Shown here piece after piece: positions 8,911 to 17,724 of a stretch of 64,000 nt of DNA. The notes under the pieces were generated by a model. It searched no databases, was not told the DNA's origin, and saw nothing but the letters and a program-made list of their open reading frames with translations. A program made the translations under genes and the position numbers. Origin of the DNA: Planctomycetota bacterium (GTDB lineage: Bacteria > Planctomycetota > B15-G4 > SIAN01). Location: positions 682,001-746,000 of the forward strand of contig JANQQL010000033.1 in NCBI GenBank assembly GCA_028289345.1, written 5' to 3'. Position 1 is the first letter of the stretch; each line of letters starts with the position of its first letter.

Positions 8911-8916
8911 ACGCTT

Positions 8917-10473
8917 TTGAAGATCCATTGGAAGATTCTCCTCTTCATGGCAGCGGGTGCTCTGCTGGGTGGAGTGTTCCAGGCATTCCTCGACGCGCCG
9001 GCGTGGATCGGAGTGACGGTGGAGGACACCGAAACCGGAGTCCGCATCAAGAGTCTGGATTCCCGAAGCCCGGCCGCCAAAGCAGATGTCGCGGGCTCGG
9101 CCAAACTCAAGCCCGGAGAACAGATTGCGGCGATCATTCGCAATCGCGGAAAGCCCGGCCAAGAGGAGGCGATTCCCGTCCGGACCGCCGGCGACCTCGA
9201 CGACGTGCTGTCTCGGTCGCAGGTCGGCGACTTGATCTGGATCGAAGTGGCCGGCAAGGATCGCCCCGTGTCCGTGAACATTGCCATGCAGCCGGGCTGC
9301 CAACGGGACCGATGGCTGGAGCCCTTCCGTTTCGTCGCGGACATCTTCCTTGCCCTACTCAAAATGCTGATCGTTCCCGTCGTATTGACGTCGATCATCA
9401 CTGGCGTTTCCGGGGTCGGCTCGGGGCGAGACTTCGGTCGCTTGGGCGGCAAGACGTTCGGCTACTACGTTTCCACCAGCTTCCTTGCCATCTTCACGGG
9501 GCTGATTTTGGTCAACGTCATTCGTCCGGGAACCGGAGCCGAACTCGGCCTCACCCCGAGTGACAAGTTCGAGCAAGTCGCCGAGCAGGGCATCTTCGAC
9601 GTGTTTCGTCGCATGGTGCCAGAGAATGTGTTTTCCGCATTCTCTGCCAACGGGCAGATGCTCCAGGTGATCTTCTTCGCCCTGTTGTTCGGATTCTTCA
9701 TCACCCGCGCCCCCGAGCCCCATCGCACCCGGATGCGCGAGTTCTTCCAATCCGCATTCGAAGTCATGATGAAGATGGCGGTGTTCATTCTGAGCCTGAT
9801 TCCCTACGGGGTGCTGGCTCTGCTGGTGAAGGTGGTCGGAGAAACCGGGTTCGGCATGTTCCGGGCACTCGCCGTTTACGTGGTCACGGTCGCGCTCGGA
9901 TTGATCGTGCACTCTTGCGTCGTGCTGCCGCTGCTGCTGCGATTTGTCGGCGGCATCTCGCCCTGGCAGTGGTTCAAAGCCATGGGTCCCGCCCTGATGA
10001 CCGCGTTTTCGACTTCCTCGTCGTCGATGACTCTCCCGGTAAGCATGGAAGCCGTCGAAAAGCGAGGCAAGGTCAGCAACAAGACCACGTCTTTCGTGCT
10101 GCCACTCGGGGCCACCATCAACATGGACGGCACGGCGCTCTATGAATGCGTCGGAGTCATCTTCCTGGCTCAGTTCTACGCGACAGTCGGCGACTTCCAA
10201 CTCACCGTCGGCAACCAAGTGTTCGTGGTGGTCATGGCGCTGATGGCCTCCATTGGCGCGGCGGGAATCCCCTCGGCCGGACTGGTCATGATGCTGACCA
10301 TCCTGACCGGCTTGGGGCTTCCGGTCGAAGGCGCCGCCTTGCTTCTGGCCGTCGACCGCCCATTGGACATGATGCGCACCATGGTCAACGTGTGGAGCGA
10401 CTCGTGCGGGGCCGCGATCATTGCCCGAACGGAAGGGGAGGGGCAGGTCGCGGGAATCCCGGCGCCCGGTTGA
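8917..10473 (+). CDS. Dicarboxylate/amino acid:cation symporter with inserted periplasmic PDZ domain
   Basis: A 518-residue DAACS (GltP/DctA family) transporter. The core is intact: a serine-rich re-entrant loop (STSSSSMTLP), NMDGTA in TM7 and the TM8 DMMRTMVNVWSD motif that binds substrate and cations. Unusually, about 100 residues (roughly 30-130) sit between TM1 and TM2 and read as a PDZ-like domain: IGVTVEDTETGVRI, then SPAAKADV...LKPGEQIAAI, then a betaDDVL segment. By GltPh topology this loop is periplasmic. Ordinary family members are about 420-440 residues with a short loop here. It imports C4-dicarboxylates or acidic amino acids with Na+ or H+; the PDZ domain may tether or sense peptides, which is inference. 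Confidence 0.88.
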   Translation: MKIHWKILLFMAAGALLGGVFQAFLDAPAWIGVTVEDTETGVRIKSLDSRSPAAKADVAGSAKLKPGEQIAAIIRNRGKPGQEEAIPVRTAGDLDDVLSRSQVGDLIWIEVAGKDRPVSVNIAMQPGCQRDRWLEPFRFVADIFLALLKMLIVPVVLTSIITGVSGVGSGRDFGRLGGKTFGYYVSTSFLAIFTGLILVNVIRPGTGAELGLTPSDKFEQVAEQGIFDVFRRMVPENVFSAFSANGQMLQVIFFALLFGFFITRAPEPHRTRMREFFQSAFEVMMKMAVFILSLIPYGVLALLVKVVGETGFGMFRALAVYVVTVALGLIVHSCVVLPLLLRFVGGISPWQWFKAMGPALMTAFSTSSSSMTLPVSMEAVEKRGKVSNKTTSFVLPLGATINMDGTALYECVGVIFLAQFYATVGDFQLTVGNQVFVVVMALMASIGAAGIPSAGLVMMLTILTGLGLPVEGAALLLAVDRPLDMMRTMVNVWSDSCGAAIIARTEGEGQVAGIPAPG

Positions 10474-10485
10474 CGGAGTTCGCCA

Positions 10486-11385
10486 GTGCCTCGCTCACTT
10501 TCTCTCTCGACTCCTCCGCACTTCGACCTCCCGTTGGTCGCCACCAGTCATGGCTGGTACGACCTGCCACCGTTTCATTGGGACCCGAAGCAACGTCGTC
10601 TCTCCACCGTGATGGAACTCGACGGAATCAGCCAAAAAGTCGAGCTTCGTCAAGCCCGGCGGGGTGCGGCCGTGAGCGCCCGAATCAACGACACCTCCGC
10701 GTCCCTCTCTCTGCGAGCAGCGGCCCGGCGCGTGCTGCAACTTGATCTCGATTTGACGGAGTTCTGGCAACACTGCGAACGGGATCCCGAGCTTCGCTGG
10801 GTTGCCCGTCATGGGGCGGGGCGCCTCCTGCGAGCTCCGACCTTGTTCGAAGACCTCATGAAGATCTTGCTGACCACCAACTGTTCATGGGCGATGACTC
10901 GACACATGACCCAACGCTTGGTCACGGAACTCGGAGAGCCAACCGCTGAGGGCGAGCGGGCATTTCCCACCGCGGAGCGCTGTGCAGAAAAAGACGAACG
11001 GTACTTCTCCGAAGTGATCCGTGCTGGCTACCGGGCCAAAGCCATGGCTCGCTTGGCCAAGGCCGTCGCCGCCCATCCCGACCTGGAAGCGGAACTCGAT
11101 CCTCGAAAAGTCTCAATCCCGGAGATCCGTCAGCGCCTATCCTTGCTGGACGGCTTTGGACCCTACGCGGTCGGACAGGCGATGCGACTGCTCGGAGCCT
11201 TTGAAGACTTGGCCCTCGACTCGTGGTGTCGAGCCAAGTGGGCCCGAATGAAAGGCCGTCGCCGCCCCCCGAGAGACACCACCATCGCCCGCCGGGTTCA
11301 ACGCTTTCGGCCCTATCAAGGCCTGGCCTTATGGATGTTGTTGACCGCGGACTGGCATCAGGAGTCCCACGCCGCCCATGGCTGA
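10486..11385 (+). CDS. HhH-GPD base-excision DNA glycosylase
   Basis: A 299-residue protein with a helix-hairpin-helix (LLDGFGPYAVGQAM, near residue 222) followed by the glycosylase catalytic aspartate in LALDSWCRAKW. The N-terminal half matches the OGG/AlkA-like beta domain in position only. There is no Fe-S cysteine cluster, unlike EndoIII or MutY. It probably excises oxidised or alkylated bases; the exact lesion is unknown. GTG start at 10486 follows GGAG at seven bases. Its end overlaps the methyltransferase gene by eight bases. Confidence 0.8.
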   Translation: MPRSLSLSTPPHFDLPLVATSHGWYDLPPFHWDPKQRRLSTVMELDGISQKVELRQARRGAAVSARINDTSASLSLRAAARRVLQLDLDLTEFWQHCERDPELRWVARHGAGRLLRAPTLFEDLMKILLTTNCSWAMTRHMTQRLVTELGEPTAEGERAFPTAERCAEKDERYFSEVIRAGYRAKAMARLAKAVAAHPDLEAELDPRKVSIPEIRQRLSLLDGFGPYAVGQAMRLLGAFEDLALDSWCRAKWARMKGRRRPPRDTTIARRVQRFRPYQGLALWMLLTADWHQESHAAHG

Positions 11386-12190
11386 AACCTCTTCTTACCC
11401 GGTCGTCCTCGTCGAACCGTGGGAACCCGGCAACGTTGGCTCCATCTGCCGCGCCATGGGCAACTTCGGCGTGAGGGACTTGCGTCTGGTCGTCGAACAG
11501 CCCGCTCATCGAAAGCGACTGATGTCTCTCGAGGCTCGTCGCTTGGCGACTCACGGCACGCCAATTCTTGAATCCGCCAAGTTCTACGATCAGCTGCCCG
11601 AGGCCCTCGCGGGCTGCGGCTACGCGATCGGATTCAGTGCCCGAACCGGTCGCAACCGTCGGCCCCAAGGAACCTTCGCCGAGACCATGGCTTCCTCCCG
11701 CCAAATGGCGGCAACGGGGACCCAAGTCGCCCTGGTCTTCGGCACGGAAGAAAAAGGTCTCAGCGCAGAACATCTCACTCACGTGTCAGACATCGCACGC
11801 ATTCCCGTTCCCGGGGAGCACAGTGTGCTGAATCTTGCCCAGGCGGTCCTCCTGGTTCTCTGGGAACTCGTCCGAGAAGACCAAATCGACGTCGCCCCCG
11901 AGATGCCGGCGGAACATCCCATGCCGATCGCCACGGTTCAGTCCCGCGCCTCCCTTCGCGCCGAATGGCACGACCTTCTGCAACACCTCGGCTATCAACC
12001 CACCGGTCGAGGAACGCTCCATCGACGCGTGCTTCGTCGCATCATGGACATGTTCGACCGCAGTGGGGGACACCGACGGGATGGCACCATGCTCCGCGGC
12101 GTCGCCACGGCGATCCGACGACTGGCAAACTTGCCGAAGGCAGAGACGGGCTCCTCGGTTCTCGGCAAGGAAGAGGGTCCCGATCCCTGA
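11378..12190 (+). CDS. SpoU-family (SPOUT) RNA 2'-O-methyltransferase, TrmJ-like
   Basis: A 270-residue SPOUT methyltransferase with the three family motifs: EPGNVGSICRAMGNFG near residue 16, FGTEEKGL near 120 and IPVPGEHSVLNLAQA near 140, which form the trefoil-knot SAM site. The C-terminal extension with a conserved HDLLQHLGY and a basic helix resembles TrmJ, which makes Cm32/Um32 in tRNA. Assignment to TrmJ rather than another TrmH subfamily is inference. It overlaps the glycosylase gene and converges with the M1 peptidase gene 19 bases away. Confidence 0.85.
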   Translation: MAETSSYPVVLVEPWEPGNVGSICRAMGNFGVRDLRLVVEQPAHRKRLMSLEARRLATHGTPILESAKFYDQLPEALAGCGYAIGFSARTGRNRRPQGTFAETMASSRQMAATGTQVALVFGTEEKGLSAEHLTHVSDIARIPVPGEHSVLNLAQAVLLVLWELVREDQIDVAPEMPAEHPMPIATVQSRASLRAEWHDLLQHLGYQPTGRGTLHRRVLRRIMDMFDRSGGHRRDGTMLRGVATAIRRLANLPKAETGSSVLGKEEGPDP

Positions 12191-12209
12191 GTTTTGTCGC
12201 GGCTCCCGT

Positions 12210-13949
12210 TCAGGGGGACCGGGTCACGTCACACAAGATCCAGTCCAGGCCCGGATATTCGACTGAGACGATCTCCGAGTCCGCGGTCACCGTGAACTTG
12301 TTGCTGCCTTCGTCGAGCCAATGGCGTTGAACCGTCGCCCCCTGAGCCGTGCGCACTTCCACGTCGAGGGGCATCCGAAATGGAAACAACGCGTCGGCGC
12401 GGGCATCCACCTGAATCTCCGCTTTGCTGCCTTCGCGCTTCGCATCGCGCACGATGTAATGGGGCCATCCCGTCCCGTAAACCCAAGGCTGAAAGAAGAA
12501 ACGTAGCGACTCCCCATAGTGCTTTTCACACAACCGCTGAAACTGCCCGGTGGTTGCGTGGCCGTAGCGAAACTCGGGACTCGTGCAGTACTCCTTCATC
12601 GCCGCGAAGAAACCGTCGTCTCCCATCACGTAGCGAAGCATGTGCAGGACGTAAGCGCCTTTCTCGTAGAGAACCTCGGCATAGGCGGTGCCCGCGTCCC
12701 TTCGATGAGGTCGAAACAACGTGGCCTGTTTGGGAATGGAAGGCTTGCTTTCCCGGACGAAGGCGAGCATCTCACCACGCCCCAAGCGGTGCTCGACCCA
12801 GAGCGCCTCCGCGTAAGTGGCAAATCCCTCATGGAGCCAGAAGTCCCCCCAATCGCTCACGGTGACCGCATTCCCGAACCACTCATGCGCCGACTCGTGG
12901 ACCAAGATGTAGTCGAAGCGGCGGTTGCGAATCGCGAACGGATCGGGAAGCCCGTGACGGCGTCGATAGGTGGGGAAGCTATTGCCGTAGGCGATGACTG
13001 TCGAGTGCTCCATGCCCCAGATCGGCGACTGCACCAAAGCGAACTTGGAATCGGGAAAGGGGAACGGGCCAAACTTCTCGGAGAAGAACCGGAGCAGATC
13101 GGGCACCACCTGAAACTCCAGCGCCGCTTTGTCGACGTCTTTTGGCAGCACGTAGTAATGCAACTGCAGAGGCATCTCCAGTCCCGGAAGAGTGGCAGTT
13201 TCTTCGATCAGTTCGTAGGGGGCGATGTTCATCGCCACGCTGTAGGTGGGCTGCGGATAGTCGTGACGCCATTGGAAGGTCCGATACCCTCCGTGCTCGG
13301 TGACTGACTCCAGTCGACCGTTGCACACCGCCGTGAGCCCCTCGGGCACGGTCACGCGAAACTGCAGCCGCTCGTTTTTGTCCTCGGGATGAAAAAACGA
13401 AGACTTGCAGGGCCACCAGGTATGAGCCCCAATGGTCTGGCAGGAAGTGCCAATCCACGGCGCGCCGTCTTCGGTTCGGGAAAAGTGAAACCCGTTGAAG
13501 TCATCCAAACGAAGAGGGCGTCCCGAGTAATACACCAGGACCCGGAACTCCTCTCCGCGGTCCAGGGGACCGGGGAGTTCGATTCGCACTTGATCGGCAG
13601 TTCGCCGGAAGGACAGCGAAGTCACTTCCCGAAGCGGCTCGGCGAACAAGTCGTCGCCGTCCACCCAACTCGTGCCATCGATCAGAAGGCGCCGCTCCGC
13701 ATCGAGAACGATCTCGGACACCCCGTCGCGAACGGTGACTCCACTGACGCCGACCACCCCTCGGACCGATCCCATCTCCGGGTCCACCCACAGGTCGATC
13801 CGGTAGTCGCGGACATCGTAGAACGAACGCGGATCCGGTCCGTCTTCCGCGGCCGCGGTTCCGGCGCTGAGAACGAGAAGAGTCAGAGCCGTGGCAATCT
13901 GGTGCAAAGGCCGAGTCCTTCCTCGCGAAAGTGAGGAGTCCAATGACAT
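12210..13949 (-). CDS. Secreted M1-family zinc metallopeptidase
   Basis: A 579-residue protein with a signal peptide (LLVLSAGTAAAE). It has the gluzincin motif HESAHEW near residue 350, the third zinc ligand Glu in WLHEGFATYAEAL about 18 residues on, and IWGMEHS, which stands for the GxMEN exopeptidase motif. An aminopeptidase N-type N-terminal beta domain precedes it. It probably trims N-terminal residues from peptides in the periplasm or outside the cell. The start at 13949 has GGAG at good spacing and gives the signal sequence. Confidence 0.9.
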   Translation of the reverse strand: MSLDSSLSRGRTRPLHQIATALTLLVLSAGTAAAEDGPDPRSFYDVRDYRIDLWVDPEMGSVRGVVGVSGVTVRDGVSEIVLDAERRLLIDGTSWVDGDDLFAEPLREVTSLSFRRTADQVRIELPGPLDRGEEFRVLVYYSGRPLRLDDFNGFHFSRTEDGAPWIGTSCQTIGAHTWWPCKSSFFHPEDKNERLQFRVTVPEGLTAVCNGRLESVTEHGGYRTFQWRHDYPQPTYSVAMNIAPYELIEETATLPGLEMPLQLHYYVLPKDVDKAALEFQVVPDLLRFFSEKFGPFPFPDSKFALVQSPIWGMEHSTVIAYGNSFPTYRRRHGLPDPFAIRNRRFDYILVHESAHEWFGNAVTVSDWGDFWLHEGFATYAEALWVEHRLGRGEMLAFVRESKPSIPKQATLFRPHRRDAGTAYAEVLYEKGAYVLHMLRYVMGDDGFFAAMKEYCTSPEFRYGHATTGQFQRLCEKHYGESLRFFFQPWVYGTGWPHYIVRDAKREGSKAEIQVDARADALFPFRMPLDVEVRTAQGATVQRHWLDEGSNKFTVTADSEIVSVEYPGLDWILCDVTRSP

Positions 13950-14190
13950 CTCGTCTCCGTTCCGTGGGTCAGTGGACGCCAGGATGCCCCGCACTCTCGA
14001 CCAGGACAACTGTTCCCCGCGGAGCGGTCGAGAAAGGCAAACTTTTCAGTTATCGAACGCCACATTCCAGGGAAGAGCCAATGTTTTCCGGCTGCCTCGC
14101 CTACGGGGAATTCCGAGGTACCTTCGTGGTGGGAAATCGCTTTTTTGAGACGGTGTCCGGGGTCACGGCTCCGGCGATTGGTACAGGCCA

Positions 14191-14355
14191 ATGCAAGATC
14201 ACAAGAGCAGTAGCTATTACTCCTTGTCCGGTTACCGGATGTGGGGTGGGGACAATCGGGTTCCTGCGCGCGCCAACCACTTCGCGTGGATCAGCGTAGG
14301 GCTCATGGTCGGGGTCGCCGTGGTCGTCGCGACGTACTTCGCCATCTCGGGTTAG
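14191..14355 (+). CDS. Small single-pass membrane protein, unknown
   Basis: A 54-residue open frame starts with a polar, tyrosine-rich head (MQDHKSSSYYSLSGYRMW) and ends with a strong membrane segment (about residues 32-52, rich in Val, Ala and Gly). It is not in any longer frame, lies in the gap between a minus-strand peptidase and fdhD, and is followed by a stable hairpin. This composition looks like a real small membrane protein rather than chance. No family recognised. The Shine-Dalgarno site is weak. Confidence 0.5.
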   Translation: MQDHKSSSYYSLSGYRMWGGDNRVPARANHFAWISVGLMVGVAVVVATYFAISG

Positions 14356-14372
14356 TGATGGGAGAGGAGCGA

Positions 14373-14398
14373 CGGACCTGGGATTGAGCCCCAGGTCC
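14373..14398 (+). terminator. Hairpin after the small membrane protein gene
   Basis: A perfect 10-bp stem (CGGACCTGGG / CCCAGGTCCG) with a 6-nt loop begins 18 bases after the stop at 14355. No U-tract follows, so termination is uncertain; it may instead protect the 3' end of a short transcript. Confidence 0.45.
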
Positions 14399-14560
14399 GC
14401 GCTCTGAACTCGCCGGTCCTCCGGCAGAATTCCGGGGGACCGTCACCCCGGGTTTTCTACGATCCCTGCAGGTCGAGGTCTTGTCGCGACCTCGAGAACC
14501 TGCGGATGGACGACTCCCAGGGGCTCGGTTCGCTCGGTCGTCCGCACGAAGAAAGCGGCC

Positions 14561-15406
14561 ATGGTCGATCCCAGTCTCGGTTCGCCCGCTCCCGTTTGGC
14601 CGTGGAACGAGGGGATTCCCGAAGCAACCCGCGAAGATCGAGTCGCCGTCGAAGAACCCTTGGAAATTCGCCACCGCGACCGCGTCTTCGCCGTCATCAT
14701 GCGGTCCCCGGGACACGACCGTGAACTCACCCTTGGCCTGCTCCTGGCCGAAGGCATCGTCCGCTCCGCCCAAGAAGTGACCGCCATCACCCCATGCCTC
14801 GACGTTCCCCGGGAAGCACGGGGAAACGTGGTTCGGTTCGACTTGGACCCCGCGGTGAAGTTCTCCTTGGAAGACTTTCGAAGGAACCTCCTTACCAGCA
14901 GCGCTTGCGGCGTGTGCGGCAAGGAGTCGATCGAAGATCTGCTGCAACGCTTCTCGCCCATTCCTTCCAGTCACTTGGTCCCCGCCGAAACCATCCAGGA
15001 ACTGCCGCGAACCCTGCGCAAACATCAGCGCACCTTCGACAACACCGGCGGAGTGCATGGCGCTGCGTTGTTCGACGGGAAGGGCAGACTTCTCATCGCT
15101 CGAGAAGACGTCGGTCGTCACAACGCTGTGGACAAGGTCGTGGGCGCGGCCTGGAAAGCGGGCCCCCCAGAGTTCTCCCAAACAATCCTGATGGTGAGCG
15201 GACGGATCTCCTTCGAGATCGTCCAGAAAGCCATGGCCGCGGGCATCTCCATCGTCGCGGGAGTCTCGGCACCGACTTCACTCGCAGTCGAGCTTGCCGA
15301 GGCCGCGCGTCTGACCCTCATCGGGTTTCTCCGCGACCGCCGCTTCAACGTCTACAGTCAGCCACAGCGGGTGGTTCGTCAGAAGGACCCACCCACGCCA
15401 GCCTGA
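14561..15406 (+). CDS. fdhD: Formate dehydrogenase accessory sulfurtransferase FdhD
   Basis: A 281-residue FdhD protein. The conserved CGVCGKES loop is present (Cys116 and Cys119, the sulfur-carrying pair), as are the EDVGRHNAVDKV motif and the C-terminal RDRRFNVYS. It moves sulfur from a cysteine desulfurase to the molybdenum cofactor of formate dehydrogenase. No formate dehydrogenase gene is in this window, but modABC nearby supports molybdoenzyme maturation in this organism. Confidence 0.93.
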   Translation: MVDPSLGSPAPVWPWNEGIPEATREDRVAVEEPLEIRHRDRVFAVIMRSPGHDRELTLGLLLAEGIVRSAQEVTAITPCLDVPREARGNVVRFDLDPAVKFSLEDFRRNLLTSSACGVCGKESIEDLLQRFSPIPSSHLVPAETIQELPRTLRKHQRTFDNTGGVHGAALFDGKGRLLIAREDVGRHNAVDKVVGAAWKAGPPEFSQTILMVSGRISFEIVQKAMAAGISIVAGVSAPTSLAVELAEAARLTLIGFLRDRRFNVYSQPQRVVRQKDPPTPA

Positions 15407-15573
15407 CGGCACCTCGCAGGTTGTTGAACGGGCCTCCGATGGCCGATTCCAGAGACCTTCGTTTCCGGCGAGGAATCGGGCCGCCCGCGGATCGGTCGAG
15501 GACTCGAGGACGAAGAGGGGGGCGAACAGACCCGATCGAGTGCCGCTTCTCTTCAGGGTCCTTGCGAGCTTCG

Positions 15574-17724
15574 TCACGAACGAGTCGACGCCCGGGAAGC
15601 AGATTGGGTGGGTAGCACCTGACGAACCCTTGCAAGGAACTCCCGAATGCGCCGTTCTTCGCTTGCTTGCAAGTCCGCGCCCCCGAAGCGGCAGCGCCGA
15701 TAGGTGTCGACCAAGAAACGCAAAGATTCCGCCTCCGCGGCCAGGCGTGGCTCGAGCTTCGCCGAGAATTCCGCAGCGGTCCAAGAGTCGGGCTTGTTCC
15801 AACCCTGCTGCCGGCACAGATCCAAGAAGCGCTGCCAGTACTTCCAAGCCTTCCGCGCGTGGCGCTGGCGACGATCGGGAACTCGGTCCCGGCGCCGTCG
15901 AATCGCCACTCGGGCGAGGAAAGATCTCACCACGAAGATCACCAAACCCAGCCCAAGGACCGGCAGCAACACTGCCGGGATCCAAGGGAACGGCTCTCCC
16001 GCAGGAGGAACCGGCGCAGAAGACAGGGTCGGCGACGTCTTCGCCGCCCCCGCGTCGTCCCGGCTCTTCGGCTCCAGAGCGGCCGGAGAATGACCTCCAT
16101 CACCCGCAGGGGAGGGGGGATCGGTCATCGGCTCGAGGGTTGGATCGAACCGCACCCAGCCGACCTCTTCGAACTCCATTTCGGTCCATGCATAGCGGTG
16201 GAATCCACGGACCAAGTAGTTGCGCCCCAAGGAATCCCATTCCCGGGTCCGGAACCCAACCACCACCCGCGTGGGAATCCCCACCAGCCTTCCCAGCAAC
16301 GCCAAGGCCTGGGCGTAGTGGACGCTGTCGCCTCCGCAGGTTCCCTTCAGGAGGGAGTGGTAGCTTCCGTCGAATGGCGAGCTGGGGCGAACCCGGCTGC
16401 GATGGCGCAAGTGCCGCTCCATTCGCTGGGCTCGGCCCAGGTCATGGGTCTCCTCCGCCGTCCAGCGATCTGCTCGATTCTGCAACCAAGAGCGATCCGC
16501 CAGCTCCTTCGGCAAGTGCCGGTGAGGCGAGTCCAGCCGGGCCGTCTCCGCCTCCAGTCCTCGTCCCGCCGCCAGCCAAGGAGAGGACACCACTCGATAG
16601 TGGATCGTCTCGTCCTCGCTGTCACGGGGGACGGATCCATCGGGTCGCAAGCGAAACAGATCCCCTTCCAGACTGCGCGGCTGCAGGGGCAGCAACAAAT
16701 TGCGCAGATCCGAGGTGACCAGACTGATCTCGTAGGTCAAAGGCGGCCCGGACTCCCGGGTGGGAACCGGATCCACAACGGAAGTGAGAATCACCCGGTG
16801 GTCTTGCTGGTCGTCGTCGCCATCGCGTCGCAAAGCTACCGCTCCTTGGCGGCGCATCAACGCAGCGCTTCCGTCCCGAGAACCAACTCGGTCCATGACG
16901 TATTCCCGAAGGTAGAGATAGGTTTTCGGTCGCTCCGAAATCGGCTCGGACAGGACGCGAACCGTCGCCAGGGGCTCGTCTCCCACAGGAACCGCGCGTC
17001 CCACGCCAGCATCCCACCAGCGGTCATCTGAAAAAGAGGAAGCGTCGCCGCCCATCGCCGGTGACTCGGCGATCACTGCAGGAAGATCACGAATCCCCCA
17101 CTCCATGGCCAACGAGAGCAACACGATCACGGCCGCGACGAACAACGCGAAGCGGGGAAGCACCCCGCGCACCGCTTTCGAAGCGGGTCGGGTCCCGGCC
17201 GCGGAGACTCGCTGGATCGCGTCTGTCTCGCGAAGGATTCCTTGCAGAACCAGAAAGCCGATGGCGGCGCCGAGCAACACCAACGATTCGGGCGATCGCC
17301 ATGGCTCGACACGAAACACACCGAGCAGAACCGCCAAGGACACCACGAATCTTGGGAGCACTCGTGAAGACGCGCGGGAATCCGCAAGCAACAGAAAAAC
17401 GCCTGGAACGAACACCAAGCTGACCCAACCGAGATCCAAGGACGACGGGGAAAGATTGGGGGGCGCTTGCAACGCCCAGGCAATCGACGCCACGGAAGCT
17501 CCTGCCACCAGACCGACCACCAGGTTTTTGAGCCACGAGGACGGACCGGACGCCAAGCTCCACGCGGCAATTCCCAGGAACAACCCCAGCAACCAGCGAG
17601 TCAAGGCTCCCGGGGTCTCCGAAGCGGTGGCTGCCACGGCCACGAGGAAGACCCAGGCCAGCCAACGACACAGCATGGGCTGCGAGAACGCTCGGATCTC
17701 TCCCTGACGTCCCGTCTCAAGCAT
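15574..17724 (-). CDS. Membrane transglutaminase-like protein (TgpA/DUF3488 type) with altered catalytic site
   Basis: A 716-residue protein with about seven N-terminal membrane segments, a periplasmic transglutaminase-core domain (about 420-520), a further membrane segment near 590 and a C-terminal DUF4129-like tail. The nucleophile is Cys463 in GTCGGDSVHYA and the acid lies in VRFDPT. The family's HAWxE histidine is replaced by Tyr (RYAWTEM); a His sits two residues earlier. Either the triad is rearranged or the enzyme is impaired. It is the third gene of a MoxR-DUF58-TgpA set, a common bacterial triad of unknown envelope function, and overlaps the DUF58 gene by eight bases. Confidence 0.85.
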   Translation of the reverse strand: MLETGRQGEIRAFSQPMLCRWLAWVFLVAVAATASETPGALTRWLLGLFLGIAAWSLASGPSSWLKNLVVGLVAGASVASIAWALQAPPNLSPSSLDLGWVSLVFVPGVFLLLADSRASSRVLPRFVVSLAVLLGVFRVEPWRSPESLVLLGAAIGFLVLQGILRETDAIQRVSAAGTRPASKAVRGVLPRFALFVAAVIVLLSLAMEWGIRDLPAVIAESPAMGGDASSFSDDRWWDAGVGRAVPVGDEPLATVRVLSEPISERPKTYLYLREYVMDRVGSRDGSAALMRRQGAVALRRDGDDDQQDHRVILTSVVDPVPTRESGPPLTYEISLVTSDLRNLLLPLQPRSLEGDLFRLRPDGSVPRDSEDETIHYRVVSSPWLAAGRGLEAETARLDSPHRHLPKELADRSWLQNRADRWTAEETHDLGRAQRMERHLRHRSRVRPSSPFDGSYHSLLKGTCGGDSVHYAQALALLGRLVGIPTRVVVGFRTREWDSLGRNYLVRGFHRYAWTEMEFEEVGWVRFDPTLEPMTDPPSPAGDGGHSPAALEPKSRDDAGAAKTSPTLSSAPVPPAGEPFPWIPAVLLPVLGLGLVIFVVRSFLARVAIRRRRDRVPDRRQRHARKAWKYWQRFLDLCRQQGWNKPDSWTAAEFSAKLEPRLAAEAESLRFLVDTYRRCRFGGADLQASEERRIREFLARVRQVLPTQSASRASTRS

